A program made the position numbers and the translations under genes. The notes beneath the pieces are model-generated. The model worked only from the letters and a program-made list of their open reading frames with translations, did not search any database and was not told where the DNA came from. A stretch of DNA of 64,000 bases from Oscillibacter sp. (GTDB lineage: Bacteria; Bacillota; Clostridia; Oscillospirales; Oscillospiraceae): contig JAAWGR010000007.1 in NCBI GenBank assembly GCA_022795445.1, positions 1-64,000 on the forward strand, read 5' to 3'. Shown piece by piece: positions 8,365-14,593 of this stretch (position 1 is its first letter; every line of letters begins with the position of its first letter).

Positions 8365-9092
8365 TGTACTTCCTCCTCTTTCAAAATTGCATCCATGTCC
8401 GTGATATTTTCCGCCATTTGCCGCCAGCGTTCCCGATTTGCCGAACGGACAAAGGCGCCGACCGTCTGGGAAATGTCCCAATCGTCCTCATGATACCAGA
8501 ACGCATGGGTCAGGATATGGAGACGGGCATAGCTCCCGGAACGGATGATGTCCAGCACCGGCTCCCGCCATCTTCTGCGGCTGTCCGACAGGTATTTGAA
8601 ATCCTGGAAGAAGGTCTTTCCGTAGGAATTTACGATGCCTGGGATATGCAGGTCCGCTTCCAGGGTGGCCCGGGACGGCCGGTGCATGGAAACGCTCGAG
8701 ACGTACGTCTCGAGGAGTGCAGACAGGAGTCTGCACTCCTTTATGATGTTTTGAACCGTCTGCACCGGCGTCAGAGCCGGGACATAAGACGCCTCGTCAA
8801 AATGAAGGCCGATTTCGTGGCCCAGGGACTGGATGCGGCGAAGGGCCGCAAGACCTTCCCTGGAAGCAGGGTTGTAGAAATCTGTGCGAAGGAGGACAAA
8901 GTAAGTTGACCGCACGCCTTCCTCCGCTTCCAGCTCCGCAAGCTGCACCGCTTGGGACAGGCTGGTATCAATATCGTGCCGGAGAACGGCGGGACGGACG
9001 GCGGTTTCATAATCCCGGTAGCCCCGGAGTTCATAACCGGTATCCCGCAGCAGCTTCAGCATCTCCCGATAGGCCTGATATGTAAATTCCAT
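8361..9092 (-). CDS. Polysaccharide deacetylase-like protein
   Basis: A 243-residue protein with the NodB-type metal-site region LRHDIDTSLSQ (about residues 38-48), HEIGLHFDEASYV and a late H-AFWYHED segment. These resemble the polysaccharide deacetylase-like proteins of capsule and O-antigen loci. It probably removes an acetyl group from a glycan or precursor; the exact reaction is unproven. The stop overlaps the start of the LpxD-like gene. Positions 8695-8740 hold two adjacent perfect inverted repeats inside the frame, coding for ALLETYVSS and flanking residues. This is unusual for a catalytic domain. Confidence 0.75.
   Translation of the reverse strand: MEFTYQAYREMLKLLRDTGYELRGYRDYETAVRPAVLRHDIDTSLSQAVQLAELEAEEGVRSTYFVLLRTDFYNPASREGLAALRRIQSLGHEIGLHFDEASYVPALTPVQTVQNIIKECRLLSALLETYVSSVSMHRPSRATLEADLHIPGIVNSYGKTFFQDFKYLSDSRRRWREPVLDIIRSGSYARLHILTHAFWYHEDDWDISQTVGAFVRSANRERWRQMAENITDMDAILKEEEVQ
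8695..8740. repeat. Two back-to-back perfect palindromes inside the deacetylase gene
   Basis: 8695-8714 is a perfect 20-bp palindrome (arms CTCGAGACGT and ACGTCTCGAG, no loop). 8713-8740 is a 12-bp inverted repeat (AGGAGTGCAGAC / GTCTGCACTCCT) with an AGGA loop. The two touch each other. Confidence 0.85.
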
Positions 9093-9137
9093 ATGTGGTT
9101 CCTTCCCCCTCGCGGCCGGTTTTCCGGCGGCCCGGCC

Positions 9138-9824
9138 TTACCGGACGCCGGCCAGTTCTTTTTTGGCCTCGTTTTGCTTCTCCGCGTAGTCCTCCGCGGA
9201 AACGGAACCGACCCGCAGCAGATAATCTCCCAAATCCTCGGAGGTCGCCATGCCCTCTGTGGACACATCGTCGTGGTGAAGCAGGCAGGCCACCGTCAGA
9301 AACATGATCTTGAGATCTTCCAGGAAGCTGACGCGCTCCAAATATTCCAGGTCATAGCGCAGCCGGTCCTCCCACAGCAGGATGTTCCGCCCGTTTACCT
9401 GGGCCCAGCCGGTCAGACCCGGACGCACCGTATGGCGGCGACGCTGTTCCGGCGTCATAAACACCATGTCCCGCACCAGCTGCGGCCGAGGCCCCACAAT
9501 GGACATATCCCCTTTCAGGATGTTCCACAGCTCCGGCAGCTCGTCCAGGCTGGTGGCCCGGAGCTTCCGGCCGAAGGGCGTCAGCCGTTCCGCGTCGGGG
9601 AGAAGCTCCCCATGCTCGTCCCGTGCATCCGTCATGGAGCGGAACTTGCACATCCGGAAAATCCGCTCGTCTTTCCCGGGGCGGTCCTGATGGAAAATCA
9701 CCGGACTCCCCAGGTTCACCCGCACCAGAATCGCAAGAACCAGCAGCACCGGCGACAGGAGAATCAGCGCACAGAGCGATAAAACAATATCAAAAAAGCG
9801 TTTGAAAAAACGGAGATACAACAT
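9138..9824 (-). CDS. Initiating phosphoglycosyltransferase (PglC/bacterial sugar transferase)
   Basis: A 228-residue monotopic membrane enzyme that transfers a phospho-sugar from UDP-sugar to undecaprenyl phosphate, the first step of lipid-linked glycan assembly. It has an N-terminal re-entrant hydrophobic helix (DIVLSLCALILLSPVLLVLA) and the signature motifs FHQDRPGKDERIFRMCKFRSM, TSLDELPELWNILKGDMSIVGPRP and RPGLTGWAQVNGRN. The short, single-membrane-segment form matches PglC rather than full WbaP. Start after GGAAGACTGTTTC. Beside PglE- and PglD-like genes, so the first sugar may be a bacillosamine-type diacetamido sugar. The C-terminus runs about 30 residues past the usual core. Confidence 0.92.
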   Translation of the reverse strand: MLYLRFFKRFFDIVLSLCALILLSPVLLVLAILVRVNLGSPVIFHQDRPGKDERIFRMCKFRSMTDARDEHGELLPDAERLTPFGRKLRATSLDELPELWNILKGDMSIVGPRPQLVRDMVFMTPEQRRRHTVRPGLTGWAQVNGRNILLWEDRLRYDLEYLERVSFLEDLKIMFLTVACLLHHDDVSTEGMATSEDLGDYLLRVGSVSAEDYAEKQNEAKKELAGVR

Positions 9825-9870
9825 GAAACAGTCTTCCTTCTAATGTACGGTAATCTTATTGGGTTCCCAT

Positions 9871-11067
9871 TCATTGCAACGCCCGCAGCAACGTTCCGCA
9901 AACCTGCTGCGCCGCTGCCTCCGTCAGCGTGGAATACAGCGGGAGTGTCAGCTCGTTTTGATACTGCGCCAAGGCATTGGGATAATCAGCAATCGAAAAG
10001 CCTAAATTTTTATATGCCGTCAGCAGGGGAAGCGGCTTATAATGGACATTGGTCGCCACACCCTCTCGGGCCATCGCTTCGATCACGGCGTTCCGTTCCG
10101 CCTCGCTCCGGCCAGTCAGTCGCGTCAGGTACAGATGGCAGCTGGAGGCGGCGTGCTCTCCCAAATGGGGCGCGTACTCCACACTATGACCGGATAAGCA
10201 CTGATTGTATGTCCGCACCAGCGCATACCGTTTCTCCAGCAGCGCCGGATACCGGCGGAGCTGCGTCAGGCCAATCGCCGCCATGATGTCCGTCATATTG
10301 CATTTATACAGCGGGGCAAGGATATCGTATTCCCAGCCGCCCAGACGGTCCTTGGACAGCGCGTCCTTGCTCTGCCCATGGAGGCTCATCAGCATATACT
10401 GCCGGTAGATTTCCCCATCGTCCAGCCCGAGTCCCTGCCGCCAGACAACGGCTCCGCCCTCCCCGGTGGTGAGGTTTTTGACGGCATGGAACGAAAAAGA
10501 CGTAAAATCGGCAAACGCGCCGGACCGCCGGTCCCCCCGGTACGCGCCGAGGCTGTGGGCCGCATCCGCCAAAACCAGGACCCGGCCAAGCTGCGACTGG
10601 AGCGCGTTCGCAGGGGAGAACAGCCCCTTTTTCTCCTCGACAATCGAGAGAATCCGATCATAATCGCAAAGGATGCCGCCCACATCCACCGGAATTACCG
10701 CTTTGGTCCTGGGGGTTATGGCCGCGGCCAGCGCGTCATAATCCATCTCGTAGGATTCCGGCGCCGTATCTACGAACACGATCTTCGCACCTACATGGGC
10801 AATTACGCTGGCGGAAGCCGTATAGGTATACGCCGAGGTAATCACTTCGTCCTCCGGTCCGATACCAAACAGGCGCAGCGTCAGCTCCAGGCAGGCTGTC
10901 GCGGAGTTCAGGCAGACGGCGCGGCCGGTCCCGCAGTAAGCAGCCAGTTCCCGCTCGAACTCCTTTGTTTTCGGCCCGGTAGTAATCCAGCCGGACCGCA
11001 GCACCTCCGCCACCGCGTCAATTTCCGCCTGGGTAATATCCGGCGGAGAAAAAGGAATGTGGTTCAT
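9871..11067 (-). CDS. DegT-family sugar aminotransferase (PglE-like)
   Basis: A 398-residue PLP aminotransferase that probably converts a UDP-4-keto-6-deoxy-HexNAc to the 4-amino sugar. Family marks are IPFSPPDITQAEIDAV, GSGWITTGPKTKEFE-type start, CLNSATACLELTLRL, LADAAHSLGAY, and the active lysine in FSFHAVKNLTTGEGGA (about residue 203). An upstream in-frame ATG is rejected in favour of 11067, which has AAAGGAGTACATAAC in front and lies 1 bp after the stop of the PglD-like gene. The partner 4,6-dehydratase (PglF) is not in the window. It forms a unit with the PglC- and PglD-like genes. Confidence 0.9.
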   Translation of the reverse strand: MNHIPFSPPDITQAEIDAVAEVLRSGWITTGPKTKEFERELAAYCGTGRAVCLNSATACLELTLRLFGIGPEDEVITSAYTYTASASVIAHVGAKIVFVDTAPESYEMDYDALAAAITPRTKAVIPVDVGGILCDYDRILSIVEEKKGLFSPANALQSQLGRVLVLADAAHSLGAYRGDRRSGAFADFTSFSFHAVKNLTTGEGGAVVWRQGLGLDDGEIYRQYMLMSLHGQSKDALSKDRLGGWEYDILAPLYKCNMTDIMAAIGLTQLRRYPALLEKRYALVRTYNQCLSGHSVEYAPHLGEHAASSCHLYLTRLTGRSEAERNAVIEAMAREGVATNVHYKPLPLLTAYKNLGFSIADYPNALAQYQNELTLPLYSTLTEAAAQQVCGTLLRALQ

Positions 11068-11068
11068 G

Positions 11069-11710
11069 TTATGTACTCCTTTCCGCCGCCACGCTGGCGG
11101 CAGCGGCCACAACCTGGCCGCAGTCAATATGCGTTCCATCCGGCAGCACGGCATAGCGGCCGATGGTGGCCCCGCTGGCAATAATACAGCCCCGGCCCAA
11201 CTGCGCGCCCAGCCCAACGGTTGCCCGCGCACAGATAACTGTTCCCGCTCCGATCCCAGCGCTGGAGGAAACCGTTGCGCTGGGATGAATCAAGACCGGC
11301 AGCACAAACCCCGCGACTCCTAAGCTCTCCAGCCAGCGTGTGCGCAACGCGCAGTCGCCCACCGCGGGCACGGCAATCGGGAATGCATCAATATAGTGTT
11401 CCAAATCCCGTATCGGGCCAATAGCCTCCGGCTTTTGATCATCCAAAAACGCAATCTTCCGAAAGACGTTCAAACTCTGGGCCAGCTCCTGAACCTCATG
11501 CCCATGGCTTCCCGCCCCTAAAATCAGCAGGTTCATCTCCCGAATGGACGCGGTTTTCCGAACAGCCTCCTCCCGCTTCCGGACCGCTTCCTCATAGGAC
11601 CGCCCATAGCAGCAGCCATAAATAATCCGTCCCTGTTCATCCCGGCCTTTCGCATATCGGGCCTCATACCGCCCATCTGCCCGCTGCCGGATCGTACCGA
11701 CCCGCCACAT
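11069..11710 (-). CDS. PglD/NeuD-like acetyltransferase with N-terminal integrase arm-type domain
   Basis: A 213-residue protein. From about residue 59 it is a sugar N-acetyltransferase of the PglD/NeuD type: NLLILGAGSHGHEVQELAQ, then hexapeptide repeats HPSATVSSSAGIGAGTVIC and GRGCIIASGATIG. It would acetylate the 4-amino sugar made by the neighbouring PglE-like enzyme. Residues 1-55 (VGTIRQRADGRYEARYAKG, IYGCCYGRSYEEAVRK) instead resemble the arm-type/AP2-like DNA-binding domain at the N-terminus of Tn916-type tyrosine recombinases. The frame is continuous across the join. The ATG at 11710 has a strong GGGAGGAAGG site, whereas the internal ATG before NLLILG has GGGAG directly against it. 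Function of the extra domain is unknown. Confidence 0.82.
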   Translation of the reverse strand: MWRVGTIRQRADGRYEARYAKGRDEQGRIIYGCCYGRSYEEAVRKREEAVRKTASIREMNLLILGAGSHGHEVQELAQSLNVFRKIAFLDDQKPEAIGPIRDLEHYIDAFPIAVPAVGDCALRTRWLESLGVAGFVLPVLIHPSATVSSSAGIGAGTVICARATVGLGAQLGRGCIIASGATIGRYAVLPDGTHIDCGQVVAAAASVAAERST

Positions 11711-11730
11711 GAAACACCTTCCTCCCATTC

Positions 11731-11750
11731 CGTGGTCATTCGTGGTCAAC
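11731..11750 (-). promoter_or_regulatory. Tandem GTGGTCA direct repeats before the PglD-like gene
   Basis: Two copies of CGTGGTCA exactly 10 bp apart (11731 and 11741), just upstream of the ribosome site. The same heptamer forms both arms of the palindrome at 11854-11878. Confidence 0.5.
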
Positions 11751-11779
11751 TATTTTTCAGCGCCTCATAAGTCCCATTG

Positions 11780-11808
11780 ATTTTACCACGCATCCGAAAA
11801 TTCCGCAA
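11780..11808 (-). promoter_or_regulatory. Predicted sigma-A promoter of the glycan operon
   Basis: On the minus strand: TTGCGG, 17 bp, TAAAAT with an extended TGG before the -10. It lies 70 bp upstream of the PglD-like start. The -35 is weak, so this is a moderate call. Confidence 0.45.
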
Positions 11809-11853
11809 GACTTTTTTGCAGATTTCAAAAGTTCCCACCGCAGTTTTATTTAA

Positions 11854-11878
11854 CATGACCACAATTACTGTGGTCATG
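11854..11878. promoter_or_regulatory. Perfect 10-bp inverted repeat (operator-like)
   Basis: CATGACCACA, 5-bp spacer, TGTGGTCATG. It contains the GTGGTCA heptamer on both strands and sits upstream of the predicted operon promoter. Confidence 0.55.
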
Positions 11879-11889
11879 TCTGGCAAAAC

Positions 11890-11919
11890 AGGTGCGCTCC
11901 CCTTTCGGAAAGCGCACCT
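11890..11919 (-). terminator. Terminator of the polymerase gene
   Basis: 9-bp perfect stem (AGGTGCGCT / AGCGCACCT) with a 12-base loop. It lies downstream of the stop at 11947 on the minus strand and is followed there by GTTTTG. The U-run is short. Confidence 0.55.
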
Positions 11920-11946
11920 TTCGCCAAGCCGGTGCCGCAGGAGCGT

Positions 11947-14397
11947 TTACGCGTCCGACAGATTTTGGATGGAAATCGCCAGCAGCACCAGGGCGGCCTC
12001 CCCCGTCAAATCCTGTGCGCGAACCTGCTCTGCCCAGAACAAAAACGCCTGGTTTTCTTCGGTCAGCTGAATTTCCTCCACCCGCCCTTCACTGTACGTG
12101 GACAGATAATCCCGCAACGCAAGCGTACCGGTCACAACCGCGTCCACGCCGTCCGCACCCACAGCGGACAGCACGGTAACCCGGTAGAATTCCAATTGCT
12201 GGTTCCATGCGTCGTTCGTAGAGGCCTCCTGCGCAATCGCTTCCCTGGAACACGCAAACAGCTCCTCCAGCTCCCCACGGGGCAGATAGTAATATTCCGC
12301 AAGCCCCGTACAGGCCGTATAAGTGCCGGAAGCTCGCAGATCTTCCGTATACAGCCGCATCTCCCGGTTATACCGGTTATCGTCCAAAATCACCGCATTC
12401 GCAACAAAGTTCAGCTGATACTGCTCCCGGTCCAGCACGTCCATACGGACAAACCGTTTCATGCCGTCCATAAACTCCGCAGGGGTGGAGGGCGAAAAAA
12501 CCTCCGCCTCCCGCCCAACGGCGCGGTGAAGCTCCAACAGGCCGCCGAAAACCTCCAGGAACACCCATAGGACCGCGGCCACCAGGATGCCGCCCCATTT
12601 TACAGCCTTCTGAGACAACGGTTCTCCATATTGCACGATGGTCAGCAACAGCAAAATAAACGCCAGCGCTTGATACGCCCGGATGGAAAAGTTAATTTCC
12701 ATCAAACTGTGAAGGTTCATCATCGCCCAGCAGGACAGCAGGACAGCCGCCAGCGGGTCTGTCTCCTTCCGCAGACGGCGAAGCAGCAGCCAGAGAACAC
12801 CGCCCAAAAAGCCCAGGAAAAACACCAGACCCAACAAGCCACAGTCATCCATAATCTGTAAAACGTGATTATGGACAAAGAGAGATTCATAGAAAAACGG
12901 CTGCACCGACGTCAAAAGACCCTCCGTGCTGCCTAAGCCATAGCCCAGCAGCGGGCTCCCCGTAAACAGCTTCCAGCCGTCCCGGTAATACTGTATTCGA
13001 TAAAGGAAGCTGATCGTGTTCAGCAGGCCGTTTTCCAAACGGTGCGTCACAAAATCCGGCAGAAGCGGACGGCGCAGCACCAGCTCGTTCCCATTGGACA
13101 GGGAGATTTCCCGCAGGCCCGTCCCCGGAGGCCCGGAAAAGCGGAAAGAAACCCGGCCATCCTCCGGCACTGTAAATTCGGCTTTCGAAGCATCCCCATC
13201 GTACAAGAGGGTATACTCTTCTACCAGCACATCCCGCTGGTTTTGATACTGAACAACCGCTCGAAGGCCCGTGTCCCAATCGCCGGAAATGGTATATGTC
13301 CCCTGCTTCATCTCCACGGCCCGGTCAAAATCCCCGCTGGGGCCAATGACCGTCGGCCCGGTAATCGCCATAGCGGCCACCGCATATATCACGACCAGTG
13401 CCGCCAGGGAACCCAGGGTAATGGCCGCCGCTTTCCGACGGCTCTCCAAAAACCGAACCAAACGGAAAGACGCCGCTTCGTACAACCCAAAGATCGGCAC
13501 ACCGCACAGGACCGTCAAAAGATCCGGCAGCGCATTCCCCGCACCAATGCCCCCCACCGCGGGGATAGACAACCCTACTGTTACAGCGGCGGTAAAGAAC
13601 ATCAGGAAAAACAAACGCAGACGGAACGGCTTTCCCACCGCAATCAGATAAACGATCAGCGCCACCGCGAAACATAAAATACCGCCCCGGCTCAAAGCCA
13701 GGAAAAAACCCATCGCATTCATCCCCATCAGGATACTGGCGGCAAGACGGATCCAACGGCGATCTTCCGTAAGGACCAGGTGCAGGCCCGCCAGGGAACC
13801 CAGTGCCAGGATACTGGCGGAAACATTGGCATCGTTGTAGATACCCGCCACCCGGGTACCCCAGACATCCTGCTTCAACCCGGCAAAGGTGCCGCCCATG
13901 GCTTCCACAAATCGGTTAAACCCGTCAAACAGCACCGTATAAGACGCCGCATCCACGCACAGCAGCGAAATTGCCGCGCAGACGGCACACACCATCCACA
14001 GCAGCGCCCGCACGTGTTTCCGGTCAAACCGCGTCAAAACCAGGGACGCCACGGAGAACGACGCCATAAACTTATACAGCTCGCTTACCGCGTAATTCCC
14101 GAACCGTGCATAAATCGCCGAAAGGCCGTAGACCACGGCAAAGAGCACAAATGCAGCCGTCGGGATGCAGAACCGTTCCCGCAAGCGGCGGACTGGGGCC
14201 CGACCAATCGACAGCACCAGTACAAAAAACGACAAAACCACTGCCATTCGGCCCGTCTGCACCGTCATGGCCAAAAACAACAGCAATCCGTAAAGGCTCA
14301 CCCGTACACCGTCCAACAGACCGAATTCCGATGCGGGGGCCGGGACCGGAGCGGCAGGCGGCTCCGCCGGAGCGGGAGCCGGTCTCTTTCTTCTCAC
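11947..14397 (-). CDS. O-antigen ligase / polymerase-like membrane protein
   Basis: An 816-residue polytopic protein. About ten hydrophobic segments fill residues 30-560, and the Wzy_C-type motif FFLALSRGGILCFAVAL appears at about residue 220. A second membrane block (LLGYGLGSTEGLLTSVQPFF, LQIMDDCGLLGLVFFLGFLG) precedes a soluble C-terminal region of about 190 residues. It is likely to polymerise repeat units or transfer glycan to an acceptor on the outer membrane-face side. The GTG at 14397 is chosen because AGGAGGATACATTC precedes it; an ATG at 14475 has no usable spacing. Long C-terminal extensions occur in some glycosylation oligosaccharyltransferase-like ligases, so protein glycosylation is possible. 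Confidence 0.8.
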   Translation of the reverse strand: MRRKRPAPAPAEPPAAPVPAPASEFGLLDGVRVSLYGLLLFLAMTVQTGRMAVVLSFFVLVLSIGRAPVRRLRERFCIPTAAFVLFAVVYGLSAIYARFGNYAVSELYKFMASFSVASLVLTRFDRKHVRALLWMVCAVCAAISLLCVDAASYTVLFDGFNRFVEAMGGTFAGLKQDVWGTRVAGIYNDANVSASILALGSLAGLHLVLTEDRRWIRLAASILMGMNAMGFFLALSRGGILCFAVALIVYLIAVGKPFRLRLFFLMFFTAAVTVGLSIPAVGGIGAGNALPDLLTVLCGVPIFGLYEAASFRLVRFLESRRKAAAITLGSLAALVVIYAVAAMAITGPTVIGPSGDFDRAVEMKQGTYTISGDWDTGLRAVVQYQNQRDVLVEEYTLLYDGDASKAEFTVPEDGRVSFRFSGPPGTGLREISLSNGNELVLRRPLLPDFVTHRLENGLLNTISFLYRIQYYRDGWKLFTGSPLLGYGLGSTEGLLTSVQPFFYESLFVHNHVLQIMDDCGLLGLVFFLGFLGGVLWLLLRRLRKETDPLAAVLLSCWAMMNLHSLMEINFSIRAYQALAFILLLLTIVQYGEPLSQKAVKWGGILVAAVLWVFLEVFGGLLELHRAVGREAEVFSPSTPAEFMDGMKRFVRMDVLDREQYQLNFVANAVILDDNRYNREMRLYTEDLRASGTYTACTGLAEYYYLPRGELEELFACSREAIAQEASTNDAWNQQLEFYRVTVLSAVGADGVDAVVTGTLALRDYLSTYSEGRVEEIQLTEENQAFLFWAEQVRAQDLTGEAALVLLAISIQNLSDA

Positions 14398-14523
14398 GAA
14401 TGTATCCTCCTGTAATGCGGGCCCAGGAAGCGGGCCGGAATTTTTCGCATACCGCGATAGGTTATTATATCCCATTCCTTTCCGTATGGCAAGGCAAAAT
14501 TTGTGAAATTCCGAACCAAAAGC

Positions 14524-14555
14524 AAAGAGGAAGGCGCCGAAGCGCCCTCCTCTTT
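14524..14555 (-). terminator. Terminator of the SLH protein gene
   Basis: 14-bp stem with one G-U pair and a UUCG tetraloop when read on the minus strand (AAAGAGGAGGGCGC / GCGCCTTCCTCTTT), followed by GCTTTTGG. Confidence 0.8.
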
Positions 14556-14593
14556 CAAACCCGTGCTCTCACAGGCTTATGGACTTTTGCAAA

